This document shows, piece by piece, positions 48,054 through 57,033 of a stretch of DNA of 64,000 nt (position 1 is the stretch's first letter; each line of letters opens with the position of its first letter). Under the pieces are notes generated by a model. It ran no database searches, was not told where the DNA came from, and saw only the letters and a program-made list of their open reading frames with translations. A program made the position numbers and the translations under genes. The stretch comes from Roseateles depolymerans (GTDB lineage: Bacteria; Pseudomonadota; Gammaproteobacteria; Burkholderiales; Burkholderiaceae_C), in assembly GCF_003387155.1 (NCBI RefSeq), contig NZ_QUMT01000003.1, positions 124,001 to 188,000 on the forward strand. Direction: 5' to 3'.

Positions 48054-49611
48054 GGGCAAGGCCCTCCTGGATGGGATGGGAGACACGGCGCGGCAGGTCA
48101 CGGGCATGGGGCACGACGGCGTCCAGCACCCGGGCGGACGACAGCACCCCCGGCAGGCCGGCACCGGGGTGGGTGCCCGCGCCGACGAGGTAGAGACGCT
48201 CCACCTCCTCGCTGCGGTTGTGGGGTCGGAACCAGGCACTCTGGGTGAGCACCGGCTCCAGCGAGAACGCGGCGCCCTTGTAGGCACTGAGCCGGTCCTG
48301 GAAGTCCTGAGGGGTCAGCATCAGCGAGCTGATGACTTCGCTTTCCAGACCGGGCAGCAGCGTCTCCGACAGGCGCCTGGCGATCGCCGCGCGATAGGGC
48401 TCGCCACGGGACTGCCAGTCCACACCCGCTTCGAGATGCGGCACCGGCGACAGCACATAGAACGTGTCGCACCCCGGCGGGGCCAGGCTCGGGTCGGTGG
48501 CGGTGGGACGATGCAGGTAGAGGCTGAAGTCGTCCGCCAGATGCTTGTGGGTGAAGATGTCGTCCAGCAGGCCGCGGTAGCGCGGGCCCAGCGAGATCGT
48601 GTGGTGCGCGACGTCCGGATACTGGCGCCGCGTCCCGAAATACCAGACAAACAGGCTCATCGAGTAGCGCGCGCGTTCGATGCGCCGGTCGGTCCAGTGG
48701 CGCCGATGCTGGGCGGGCAGCAGATGGCGGTAGGTCCAGGCGGAGTCGGCATTGGAGACCACCACATCGGCGGTGATGCGTTCGCCGGAAGCCAGACGCA
48801 CGCCGCAGGCCGCGCCCTCCTCCACCAGGATCTCCTGCACCGACACGCCGCAGCGCACCCGGCCGCCCTGCCCGTCGATCAGCCCCACCAGGCCCCGCAC
48901 CAGCGCGCCAGTCCCGCCCATCGCGAAATGCACGCCGAAGCGCCGCTCCAGGAAGGCGATCAGGCAGTAGACCGATGTAGTGGAGAACGGATTGCCCCCC
49001 ACCAGCAGCGACTGGAAGGTCAGCACCACCCGCAGCTTCTCGTTCTTCACATGCTTGCAGGCCAGGCCCCAGACGGTGCGGTAGCCCTCCAGCTTGAGCA
49101 GGTCGGGCAGGACACGGGCCATGTCGGTCCAGCGTTCGAAGGAGACATGGCCCAGCTGCTCGAAACCGACGCGGTAGATGGCCTCGCTGGCCTGGAGGAA
49201 CTGCTCGTAGCCGTCCACGTCCGACGGGGAGAGGCGGGCCACCTCGCGGCGCATCGCCTCCGCATCCCCGCTGTAGTCGAAGCTCGTGCCATCATGGAAG
49301 CGCACGCGGTAGAACGGCGACACCGGCCGCAGGTCCACATCGTCCGCCAGGCGCCGGCCACACAGGGCCCACAGTTCCTCGAAGAGGAAAGGCGCGGTGA
49401 TGACGGTGGGACCGGCGTCGAAGGTGAAACCGTCCTGCCGATGCACGTAGCCCCGGCCTCCGGGCGCATCCAGCTGTTCCAGCACGGTGACGCGGTAGCC
49501 TCGAGCGCCGAGCCGCACCGCCGCCGCCAGACCGCCGAATCCGCTGCCGATGATCACGGCATGGGGCTGGGTGGGGTCACCGGGGGCGACGGCCTGGCTT
49601 GGTGTCAACAT
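48037..49611 (-). CDS. crtI: Phytoene desaturase
   Basis: Desaturates phytoene to neurosporene or lycopene. 524 aa. FAD fold AVIIGSGFGGLAAAVRLGARG ending LDAPGGRGYVHRQDGFTFDAGPTVIT (positions about 45-70), and YLVGAGTHPGAGLPGVLSSA near the C-terminus. TMs absent. Whether it does three or four steps (spheroidene versus spirilloxanthin) cannot be told from sequence. First gene of crtIB-hemA2. PpsR-type sites overlap its start. Confidence 0.96.
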   Translation of the reverse strand: MLTPSQAVAPGDPTQPHAVIIGSGFGGLAAAVRLGARGYRVTVLEQLDAPGGRGYVHRQDGFTFDAGPTVITAPFLFEELWALCGRRLADDVDLRPVSPFYRVRFHDGTSFDYSGDAEAMRREVARLSPSDVDGYEQFLQASEAIYRVGFEQLGHVSFERWTDMARVLPDLLKLEGYRTVWGLACKHVKNEKLRVVLTFQSLLVGGNPFSTTSVYCLIAFLERRFGVHFAMGGTGALVRGLVGLIDGQGGRVRCGVSVQEILVEEGAACGVRLASGERITADVVVSNADSAWTYRHLLPAQHRRHWTDRRIERARYSMSLFVWYFGTRRQYPDVAHHTISLGPRYRGLLDDIFTHKHLADDFSLYLHRPTATDPSLAPPGCDTFYVLSPVPHLEAGVDWQSRGEPYRAAIARRLSETLLPGLESEVISSLMLTPQDFQDRLSAYKGAAFSLEPVLTQSAWFRPHNRSEEVERLYLVGAGTHPGAGLPGVLSSARVLDAVVPHARDLPRRVSHPIQEGLAHVRPA

Positions 49612-49645
49612 GCATTTATCTTATGCTTGTCCACTTTAGTTGACA
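49603..49645. promoter_or_regulatory. PpsR/CrtJ-type sites between crtI and bchO
   Basis: A perfect TGT-N12-ACA (49628-49645, with extended TGTCC/TTGACA) and a weaker TGT-N12-ATC (49603-49620) 7 bp away, which covers the crtI ATG. Only 40 bp separate the divergent genes, so the operator must serve both. Confidence 0.75.
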
Positions 49646-49651
49646 ACCGAA

Positions 49652-50587
49652 ATGCCCCCCGAGTTTGCCCCTCCTCCTGCGGGACCGATCGTTTCATCGG
49701 TGGCTGCACCGATCGAAAGCCCGGTGACCGTGCAGGCGGCCGGTCTGCGCTGGCGGGTTCAGTGCGCCGGCCCGGACGGGGGCACTGGCACGTCCCCGTG
49801 CCTGCTGCTGCTGCATGGCACCGGCGCATCGCTGGGTTCCTGGCGGGGGTGCATGACGGGCCTGGCGGCGCATTTCCGGGTCATCGTGCCGGACTTGCCG
49901 GGCCATGGCGGCACCAGCGCATTTGCCGACCGCCGCGCCACCCTGCCCCGCATGGCGCTGGCGGTGGCGGAGCTGCTCCAAGTCCTGGGGGCGGCACCGG
50001 TGCTGGCCGCTGGCCATTCCGCCGGCGCGGCCGTCATGGCGCAGCTGGCGCTGGACCATCACGTCCCCACCTTGCGCGGTCTGCTGGCGGTCAACGGGGC
50101 GCTGGAACCGCTGCCAGGGTTGATGGGCCTGGTGGCCCCGGCAGCGGCCCGGTTCGCCGCGCGCAGCGCGCTGCTGCCCGACTGGGTGACCCGCCATGCG
50201 TCGCAGCCACGCGCCCTGGGCCACCTCATCCACTCCACCGGCTCCCGGCTGGATGCCGACGGCGTGGCCCACTATCGCGAGCTGCTGAGCCAGCCCTCCC
50301 ACGTGCGGGGCGTGCTGGACATGCTGGCGCACTGGCGGCTGGAATCGCTGCGGCAGCGGCTGCCCGGGCTGACGCTGCCACTGTGGCTGGCCGCCGGACT
50401 GTGTGACCGGACGACAGCGCCGGTGCGCTCGCTGGAACTGGCGCGGCTGCTCAAGCACGGCAAGTTCGTGCCGCTGAGCGGATTGGGCCACCTGGCCCAT
50501 GAGGAGGCGCCGGAGACGATCAACGCCTTGCTGCTGGCGCTGCGGGATCAGGTCGCCGGAGACACGGCCGCGGAGACCGCGGCATAG
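49652..50587 (+). CDS. bchO: Alpha/beta hydrolase BchO
   Basis: Putative Mg-chelatase-associated hydrolase found beside bchD in many purple bacteria; exact reaction unproven. About 311 aa. Oxyanion region LLLHGTGASLGSWRG, nucleophile elbow AAGHSAGAAVMAQ, and GLGHLAHEEAPE with the catalytic His. The ATG at 49652 was chosen; a TTG at 49640 would place the start inside the operator. The last 40 bp overlap the convergent bchD gene. Confidence 0.88.
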   Translation: MPPEFAPPPAGPIVSSVAAPIESPVTVQAAGLRWRVQCAGPDGGTGTSPCLLLLHGTGASLGSWRGCMTGLAAHFRVIVPDLPGHGGTSAFADRRATLPRMALAVAELLQVLGAAPVLAAGHSAGAAVMAQLALDHHVPTLRGLLAVNGALEPLPGLMGLVAPAAARFAARSALLPDWVTRHASQPRALGHLIHSTGSRLDADGVAHYRELLSQPSHVRGVLDMLAHWRLESLRQRLPGLTLPLWLAAGLCDRTTAPVRSLELARLLKHGKFVPLSGLGHLAHEEAPETINALLLALRDQVAGDTAAETAA

Positions 50588-52833
50588 ACCTGGGCGGCCT
50601 GCCCATGCGGCAGCGGCACATATCGCGCGCCCATGGCCTGGGCCAGCATCATGGCGGTGGGCAGTGGACGCGGCGCAGTGTCGATCAGCAGACTCTGCAG
50701 ACCGTCCAGACGCAGGCGCCGAGCCGTCAGCAGGGCATCCTGCACCGCCCTTTCGCGGCCCGGGCTGCCGTCCAGCGCGACGTTGGCACGCGCATCGGTG
50801 AGGAAGACCAGCACGGCACGCCCGCCTTCGCGCGACTGCACACGGCACCCCAGCAGCCATGCCGCTTCGATGCCTGCGGCCAGGGGCGTGCCGCCGCCGC
50901 CAGGCAGGCTGGCCAGCGCCCGGCGGGCCCGGGCCAGGGACCGCGTGGGCGTCAGCAGCAGTTCGGCGCTGTCGCCCCGGAAGGCCAGCAAGGCCACCCG
51001 GTCCCGGCGCACATAACAGTCGGAGAGCAGCAGCTCCACCGCCCCCTTGGCTTCCGCGAGCCGGTTGAGCGCCTGAGAGCCGGAGGCATCCACGACAAAC
51101 AGCGTGGTGGTCTCCTGGGGCCGCTGGAAGCGTTTGAGATGCACATCCTCGCGCCGCAGCAGCAGCCGGGTCGCGGATGGCGGCAGGCCCTGCTGCTCGC
51201 GCTCCTGCGTGCGCAGCCGTTGCCAGGGCACCGCCGCGCGCAGCGTGGCCACGAGGTCGAGGCGACGGCCGTCCGACAGCGGGCCGCGTCGCGAGGCCAG
51301 GGGGCGTCCACTGGTGTGGCCACCCGCGGCAGCACCATGGCGGCCGGAGCCTCGTCCCCCTGCATGACCCGCGCTGGCCGTGGCACCGCACAGACTCTGA
51401 AGCAGTCCCGCCGGGATCGCGGCCTTGGCCGCCGCCAGCGTGCGGGTCTGAAGCGCATGGCCGGGTGGCGCCGTTGGACGATCGCCGCCAGCGTCGTTGT
51501 CGTCCGATGAGGGGTGGCCGTCTGCGCTGTCTTTCGCGTCTGAGGTGTTCGTGTCGAGTGCCTCCGGGAGCGCATCCAGGGTCTCGTTGGGGGACGCATC
51601 AGCGCCGTCGTGAGGTGTGCGCGCGGGAGCGCTCGAGTGGGACGACGCGGGCGGAGGACCGCCTGTCGTGCCCTCCTGGCCGCTTGGTTTCTGGGCGGCC
51701 GAGTCCGCCTCCTTCGATGCGGCGTCGGACGACGAAGCGCCAGGGGACGCATCGCGCTCCGCCCCAGCCTCCGTGTCCGCCGAACCGGGCAACGCCCGGG
51801 CGCGCGGCGCCAGCACCAGTCGTGCCGCCACCTCGGCATCCGCCTGCTCCACCGAAGTCCGGCCCGCGAGCGCAGCGGCCGCACGCGCGGCGGACCACGC
51901 CTGCCAGACCGTCCGCATCGAGTCCAGACCCAGCGCCTGCGCGGTGACGCAAAGCGCTTCGATGACCTCGAGGTCGCAGGTCACATGGGGAAGGCAGGCG
52001 CGGGCGTCGGCGATGTGGCGCGCCATCGACGGCATCGTCGCCGGAGGCGGAGTCAGGGTCGGAGTCGGAGTCGGAGTCAGGGTCGGAGTCGGAGTCGGAG
52101 CCGAGGCCGACGGCGCGGTCGCGGTCTCCGTCGCGGTCGCGGTCGCGGCGCAGACACCGTTCCAGAAGGTGCCCATGCCGCACCAGTCTCTCGCGCTGGC
52201 ATCCAGCGTCACCATCAGTCCCAGCCGCTCTCGCAAGCTGCCGGGCAGCGCCTCGTCCTCTGTCTGGCCTTCGTCCAATGCCACCAAGGTGATCTCTGGC
52301 CCACTGCGCCGCTCACGGTCCATTTGATCGTGCGGATCATCGTCTGATCGATGGGTCGGCTCATCAGCGGCCTCAAGGTTCGGCTCAAGCTTCAACGCAA
52401 GGTTCCGCTCCAGGGCCCGCGCATGGCCACGCTCATGGCGTGCTCCGCGGCCTGACTCACGATCCCCGCCCCGATCACGCCCCGCATCCATCGCCGCCAC
52501 CAGCCGAGCCGCCAGACCCGCCTCGACCCGCTCGGCCATCGGCAGCACCAGCACGCCGCCGGCCGCTTCCGCCAGCAGTCCCGCCGTCGTCACCGGACGC
52601 CCCGCCGCCAGACTCAAGCCCAGATCCAGCCCGCCCGACAGCCGCTGCTCATCGATCCTCACCGGCAGACGTCGCCACGGCGTTCCCGTTGGCAGTGCAG
52701 CCCGAAGCCCCGCCAGCACGGCATCCCGCTGAGGCCCTGCACCGCCACGAAGCACCAGCCCGCCCAGCCCGGACGGGTCCACGGCCAGCAGCCAGACGGC
52801 CTGCCAGACCGGTGGCCAGGGGTTCAGTTCCAC
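50548..52833 (-). CDS. bchD: Magnesium chelatase subunit D
   Basis: Inserts Mg into protoporphyrin IX together with BchI and BchH. 761 aa. An AAA-like N-terminal domain (about 1-330) without a good Walker A is followed by a Pro/Asp/Ser acidic linker and a C-terminal vWA domain with the MIDAS motif VDASGSQALNRLAEAKGAVELL. It is longer than usual because of several low-complexity inserts, including a Thr-Pro/Thr-Ala repeat near residue 235-260. GTG start; overlaps bchI by 10 bp. Confidence 0.95.
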   Translation of the reverse strand: MELNPWPPVWQAVWLLAVDPSGLGGLVLRGGAGPQRDAVLAGLRAALPTGTPWRRLPVRIDEQRLSGGLDLGLSLAAGRPVTTAGLLAEAAGGVLVLPMAERVEAGLAARLVAAMDAGRDRGGDRESGRGARHERGHARALERNLALKLEPNLEAADEPTHRSDDDPHDQMDRERRSGPEITLVALDEGQTEDEALPGSLRERLGLMVTLDASARDWCGMGTFWNGVCAATATATETATAPSASAPTPTPTLTPTPTPTLTPPPATMPSMARHIADARACLPHVTCDLEVIEALCVTAQALGLDSMRTVWQAWSAARAAAALAGRTSVEQADAEVAARLVLAPRARALPGSADTEAGAERDASPGASSSDAASKEADSAAQKPSGQEGTTGGPPPASSHSSAPARTPHDGADASPNETLDALPEALDTNTSDAKDSADGHPSSDDNDAGGDRPTAPPGHALQTRTLAAAKAAIPAGLLQSLCGATASAGHAGGRGSGRHGAAAGGHTSGRPLASRRGPLSDGRRLDLVATLRAAVPWQRLRTQEREQQGLPPSATRLLLRREDVHLKRFQRPQETTTLFVVDASGSQALNRLAEAKGAVELLLSDCYVRRDRVALLAFRGDSAELLLTPTRSLARARRALASLPGGGGTPLAAGIEAAWLLGCRVQSREGGRAVLVFLTDARANVALDGSPGRERAVQDALLTARRLRLDGLQSLLIDTAPRPLPTAMMLAQAMGARYVPLPHGQAAQVYAAVSAAVSPAT
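52046..52149. repeat. Hexanucleotide-like repeats inside bchD
   Basis: Tandem GTCGGA/GTCAGG units (52046-52104) and GTCGCG units (52117-52149), encoding Pro-Thr and Ala-Thr runs on the minus strand. A likely slippage-prone spacer between the AAA-like part and the linker. Confidence 0.75.
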
Positions 52834-53843
52834 AGCTCGGCCACCGCGCGCTCGATGCGCTCGCCCGAAGCGGTGTCATCCAGCGGGTTGCGACGCAAGC
52901 GGTGCCGCAGCGCCATCACCGCCACCGCTCGCAGATGGTCCAGCGTCACCTCGGTCGACGCCTCCAGGGCCGCCATGGCCCGCGCGGCTCGCATCAGGGT
53001 CAGTTCCCCGCGCAGGCCGTCGCTGCCCACCGCCACGCACAGCTCGGCGGCGCGCTGCAGCACCGGCTCGCCGACGTCCAGGCATCCCACCCGGTCCCGC
53101 GCCTGCAGGATCTGCCGCCGGACCTGCGCATCGGCGCGACTCCACTGGGACGCAAAGCCGGCCGGGTCCCGCTCATACGCATCACGCCGACGCACCACCT
53201 CGACCCGCGCCGCAATCTCGCGGGGCGTGCTCACCTCCACCGACAGCCCGAAGCGGTCCTGCAGCTGCGGTCGCAGTTCCCCTTCTTCCGGATTGCCGCT
53301 GCCGATCAGCACAAAGCGCGCCGGATGCCGCAGGCTCAGGCCGTCGCGCTCGATGACGTTTTCCCCGGAGGCCGCCACGTCGATCAGCAAGTCCACCAGA
53401 TGGTCCTCCAGCAGGTTCACCTCGTCGATGTAGAGAAAGCCGCGATGGGCCCGTGCCAGCAACCCCGGCTCGAACACTTTGATGCCCTGCGACAGCGCCC
53501 GCTCCAGGTCCAGCGCGCCGAGCACGCGGTCTTCGCTGGCGCCCAGCGGCAGGTCCACCACCGGCACCGGCAGCTGGTCGGTCTTGATGCGGCCGCCGGC
53601 TTTCAGCCGCTCGCAGTCCTCGCAGACCGAGGCCGACTCCGGATCGCAGTGGTAACGGCAGCCTTGCACTGCGCGCATCTTCGGCAGCAGCGCGGCCAGG
53701 CCGCGCACTGCGGTGGACTTGCCGGTGCCCCGGTCGCCCAGCACCAGCAGTCCGCCGATGGCGGGCTCCACGGCGGCGATCAGGATGGCTCGCTTCATCT
53801 CGTCCTGGCCGACCAGGGCGGAGAAGGGATAGGGAATGCTCAT
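52824..53843 (-). CDS. bchI: Magnesium chelatase ATPase subunit I
   Basis: AAA+ motor of Mg chelatase. 339 aa. Walker A LVLGDRGTGKSTAVRGL, Walker B GFLYIDEVNLLEDH, sensor-1 region ARFVLIGSGNPEEGELRPQLQDRFG, and the four-Cys-like CRYHCDPESASVCEDC segment. It starts 1 bp after the DUF3422 gene and overlaps bchD. Confidence 0.98.
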   Translation of the reverse strand: MSIPYPFSALVGQDEMKRAILIAAVEPAIGGLLVLGDRGTGKSTAVRGLAALLPKMRAVQGCRYHCDPESASVCEDCERLKAGGRIKTDQLPVPVVDLPLGASEDRVLGALDLERALSQGIKVFEPGLLARAHRGFLYIDEVNLLEDHLVDLLIDVAASGENVIERDGLSLRHPARFVLIGSGNPEEGELRPQLQDRFGLSVEVSTPREIAARVEVVRRRDAYERDPAGFASQWSRADAQVRRQILQARDRVGCLDVGEPVLQRAAELCVAVGSDGLRGELTLMRAARAMAALEASTEVTLDHLRAVAVMALRHRLRRNPLDDTASGERIERAVAELWN

Positions 53844-53844
53844 C

Positions 53845-55152
53845 TCAAGGCCCTTCCTTCAAGTCCCGCTCGCTGGCATGGCGGCGGGCGCGGCGCACCG
53901 CGCTGAACGCCAGCAGCGCCAGCAGCGGCACACTCAGTCCGACAAACAGGTCGACATCCAGCCGCAGGCCAAGCGATCGCCCGCCTTTGGCCATGTAGCC
54001 CACCACGCCGGCCATGTAATACACGATGGCCGCAATGGAGAGACCTTCCACCGTCTGCTGCAGGCGCAACTGCAGCTTGGCCCGGCGGTCCATGGAGGCC
54101 AGCAGCGCCAGGTTTTGCTGTTCCCGCACGATGTCGACCCGGGTGGACAGCAGATGACTGGCCTGCGCCACCCGCTCGGACAGGTCGTGCATGCGCCGCG
54201 AGACCGTCGCACAGGTCGCGACCGCCGGGGTGAAGCGGCGGCTCATGAATTCATCCAGCGTCTGCAGGCCGGTCAGGCGTCGTTCCCGGAGTTCCTCGAT
54301 GCGGGTGCGCACCAGCTCCGCATAGGCCCGGCAGGCGGCGAAGCGGTATTGACTCGCAGCCAGGCCGCTTTCGATTTCGGCGGCCAGGCGTGTCAGCTCC
54401 TGCAGCAGGTTTTCGTCGCGGCCGGTTTCGCGCGAATTCACCGCAGCGATGCTGTCGGCGAGTGAGGCCAGTGACCGCTCGATGGCCAGCAGCCGGGGCG
54501 ACAGACGCCGCGCCACCGGGAACGCCAGCAAGGCCATCATGCGATAGGCCTCGATCTCGAAGAGGCGCTGCAGCATGCGGCCGGCCACCAGCGGGGTGAA
54601 GCCCTGGTCGATCAGCAGCAGCCGGCCGAAGCCGTCGCCATGGATGAGGAAATCGGAATAGACCAGGCCCGCGCCGTCGCCCAGTGCACTGCCCACGACG
54701 ATGCGGTCGCCGAAACTCTGCCGCATCAGCTCGCCCAGTTCCTGCCCTTCAGACGGGGACAGCAGCTCGGCATGCCCCGCATAGACGGTCAGCCCTGGCA
54801 CGCCCGCCAGCCAGCCGGTGGGCAGTTCGGCCGCGGCCGTCTCGGCAAACGGCACCGGACCGGCCGATGGCGTCAGCAGCGTGTAGCTGGAGAACTCCCC
54901 GTGGCGTTCCCACTTCAGCCGCAGCGTGCCGATGGTGCCGCTCCAGTGCACCGCATCGGCCCCGGGGCCCACCTGCGCATGCTGGCGGCACAGCCGCGAG
55001 AGGTGGGCCAGTTCGCGCTCCCGCTCATCGGCATCCACCAGCACGGCGATGTAACTCGCCCGCCCCGGTGGCGCCAAGGGCTCCGGTGGGCGGGCGTGGA
55101 TCTCCATCGCAAGCGCGGCGCGCTCGGGGAGGTCGGCCGGCAGCAGCCTCAT
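53845..55152 (-). CDS. DUF3422 membrane protein inside the photosynthesis cluster
   Basis: 435 aa. Begins ERAALAMEIHARPPEPLAPPGR, the DUF3422 opening, with WSGTIGTLRLKWERHGEFSSYTLL and FGDRIVVGSALGDGAG. A long helical region (about 220-360, LASLADSIAAVNSRE ... RMHDLSERVAQASHLLSTRVDI) precedes two C-terminal TM helices (SIAAIVYYMAGVVGY and LFVGLSVPLLALLAF). Predicted membrane-anchored coiled-coil protein, function unknown. Tight spacing to bchI implies co-transcription. Confidence 0.83.
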   Translation of the reverse strand: MRLLPADLPERAALAMEIHARPPEPLAPPGRASYIAVLVDADERERELAHLSRLCRQHAQVGPGADAVHWSGTIGTLRLKWERHGEFSSYTLLTPSAGPVPFAETAAAELPTGWLAGVPGLTVYAGHAELLSPSEGQELGELMRQSFGDRIVVGSALGDGAGLVYSDFLIHGDGFGRLLLIDQGFTPLVAGRMLQRLFEIEAYRMMALLAFPVARRLSPRLLAIERSLASLADSIAAVNSRETGRDENLLQELTRLAAEIESGLAASQYRFAACRAYAELVRTRIEELRERRLTGLQTLDEFMSRRFTPAVATCATVSRRMHDLSERVAQASHLLSTRVDIVREQQNLALLASMDRRAKLQLRLQQTVEGLSIAAIVYYMAGVVGYMAKGGRSLGLRLDVDLFVGLSVPLLALLAFSAVRRARRHASERDLKEGP

Positions 55153-55195
55153 GAGACCGCTCCGGCTCTGGGACGGCGGGGACCGTCCCGGGGGG

Positions 55196-55498
55196 TCAGG
55201 CCTTCTTCACATAGGCCGAGCACCAGCCCTTGGCCGCCACGTGCTTGCCGGCGAAGATCGGACACGGCCCGGAGGCCGCCCCGGCCTTGCCCTGGTACAG
55301 CGAGCAGTTGCCGCAGGCCGATCCGGCCACGTACTTGGGCTGCTTGGCCTTGTCCACCTTCGACGCATCGGCGTGGTAGCCGAGTGAAACGGCCGTTGGA
55401 TCCTTCTCGTCGACCATGGTCTGGGACCAGGCCGGACCGACCAGGAGCCCTGCTCCGGCCAGGGGAACAAGACGGATGAACTGGCGACGGCTGTTCAT
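55196..55498 (-). CDS. hip: High-potential iron-sulfur protein (HiPIP)
   Basis: Soluble periplasmic electron carrier. 100 aa. N-terminal Tat signal RRQFIRLVPLAGAGLLVG, mature part with the [4Fe-4S] cysteines C62, C65 (SACGNCSLYQ), C79 (GPCPIF) and C93 (GWCSAY). In Rubrivivax gelatinosus a HiPIP donates electrons to the tetraheme cytochrome; its presence in this cluster supports the same role with PufC here. Confidence 0.93.
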   Translation of the reverse strand: MNSRRQFIRLVPLAGAGLLVGPAWSQTMVDEKDPTAVSLGYHADASKVDKAKQPKYVAGSACGNCSLYQGKAGAASGPCPIFAGKHVAAKGWCSAYVKKA

Positions 55499-55510
55499 GG
55501 TGTGAGCCTT

Positions 55511-55834
55511 TCATGATCGCTGGCGACGCAAAGGGGGAGAAACGACCGGTCGGCGCCAGCGGGCCCGAAGGTCGAACAGGTGACTGACTCCAGCCGCGGC
55601 CAGACAGGCCGCCACCCAGAGCACACCGGCGCCACCCAGTCCCAGGCGCAAGGCCAGGACCAGACTCACACCGGCCAGCACATTGGGCACCAGCCCGGGC
55701 GGCCCTGCAGGACGACGGGTCAAAAACCAGAGCAGTTCGATCAGGCTTGTGGCGAGCACGACCTCGCACAGCCGCAGCAGCACGGTGGTGTCGGTCCAGG
55801 TGGACAGCGTATGCCAGTCGGACAGCTCGCTCAT
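55511..55834 (-). CDS. 107-aa hypothetical membrane protein
   Basis: Three hydrophobic segments (LLRLCEVVLATSLIELLWFL, PNVLAGVSLVLALRLGLG, GVLWVAACLAAAGVSHLF) then a basic tail (RARWRRPVVSPPLRRQRS). ATGA overlap with the bchP stop and 12 bp before hip, so clearly in the same operon. The pattern resembles small DUF2127-like cluster proteins but I do not recognise it. Function unknown. Confidence 0.7.
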   Translation of the reverse strand: MSELSDWHTLSTWTDTTVLLRLCEVVLATSLIELLWFLTRRPAGPPGLVPNVLAGVSLVLALRLGLGGAGVLWVAACLAAAGVSHLFDLRARWRRPVVSPPLRRQRS

Positions 55835-57033
55835 GACACACGCGCCAGGCCCAGCAGATGGGCCATGTCCTTGAGGAAGATGCGCACATGGGCCAGGGGC
55901 CGTGCCCGCACCAGGCGCTTGTGCATGTAAGCATCGAAGGTCAATTGCTGGACATCGCGGTCGCGGCAGATGCTGACGAAGCGCTCGCGCCGCTTGTCGC
56001 TGCTGTACCAGAAGTGCTGCATCAGGCCCAGCACCCAGAACACGCGGCCATGCTCGCGCATGAAGCGCCGGCGTGCCGTGGCCAGTGCGCGGCCCTGCCC
56101 AGTGCGCAGCAACTGCGCCACCGCATCGGCCGCCAGCCGGCCGCCCAGCATGGCGTAGTAGATGCCCTCGCCCGAGGCGGGCGCCACCACACCGGCGGCA
56201 TCACCGGCCAGCACCACATCGCGACCGTTGTCCCAGCGGGGCAGCGGCTTCATGGGGATGGGTGCGCCTTCCCGCCGCAGCGTGCGGGCATGGGTCAGTC
56301 CGGCGGTCTCGCGCAGTTGCATCACGCCGCGGCGCAGGGAAAAGCCCTTGTCTGCGCTGCCGGTGCCCACGCTGACGCTGGGTCCATGCGGGAAGACCCA
56401 GCCATAGAAGTCGGGCGAGACACCGCCGCGGTAGTGCACCTCGCAGCGTCCCGGGGCATATCCGGCCGGGCGTTCATCCGGCACGGCGATGATCTCGTGA
56501 TAGGCAAACACAAAGCGTCCGCGGTCGGCACCGGGCACTTCCTGCTGGGCCACTCGCGAGCGTGCGCCGTCAGCGCCGATCACCGCGCGGGTGCGCACCT
56601 GCTGCGGGCCTTGTTCGGTCTGGAAGTGGACGATGCAGGTGCCGTCGGCCTCGCGACTGAGCCGGTCGAACTGCCCCACCTGCCGCCGCGCGCCATGGGA
56701 TGCGGCGCGGGCCCGCAGCCATTCGTCGAACTGCTCGCGGTCCACCATGCCCACGAAGCCGCCTTCGATGGGAATGTCCACCTGCACCGACTGGGGCGAG
56801 ACCATGCGGGCCGCTGTGGCGCGGGCCACCAGCAGCTCGTCGGGGATGGCGAAGTCCTGGATCAGCCGCGGCGGGATCGCGCCGCCGCAGGGCTTGATGC
56901 GTCCGGCCCGGTCCAGCAGCAGCACCTGCAGCCCCTGGCGGGCCAGGTCGTCGGCCGCCGTGGCGCCGGCGGGTCCACCGCCGATGACGACGGCATCCAG
57001 GACGGACGGGTCGGAGGATGAGGCGTCGTTCAT
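55831..57033 (-). CDS. bchP: Geranylgeranyl diphosphate / bacteriochlorophyll reductase
   Basis: Reduces the geranylgeranyl tail of bacteriochlorophyll to phytyl. 400 aa flavoprotein. FAD motif AVVIGGGPAGATAADDL, AGRIKPCGGAIPPRLI with conserved Cys, and VVLAGDAAGVVAPASGEGIYYAM. The ATG at 57033 matches the family start. Overlaps the PucC-like gene by 4 bp. Confidence 0.96.
   Translation of the reverse strand: MNDASSSDPSVLDAVVIGGGPAGATAADDLARQGLQVLLLDRAGRIKPCGGAIPPRLIQDFAIPDELLVARATAARMVSPQSVQVDIPIEGGFVGMVDREQFDEWLRARAASHGARRQVGQFDRLSREADGTCIVHFQTEQGPQQVRTRAVIGADGARSRVAQQEVPGADRGRFVFAYHEIIAVPDERPAGYAPGRCEVHYRGGVSPDFYGWVFPHGPSVSVGTGSADKGFSLRRGVMQLRETAGLTHARTLRREGAPIPMKPLPRWDNGRDVVLAGDAAGVVAPASGEGIYYAMLGGRLAADAVAQLLRTGQGRALATARRRFMREHGRVFWVLGLMQHFWYSSDKRRERFVSICRDRDVQQLTFDAYMHKRLVRARPLAHVRIFLKDMAHLLGLARVS

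Noticed and set aside
48037-49611. Assigning crtI as a three-step or four-step enzyme
   Set aside because: Sequence reading alone does not separate neurosporene- from lycopene-forming CrtI.
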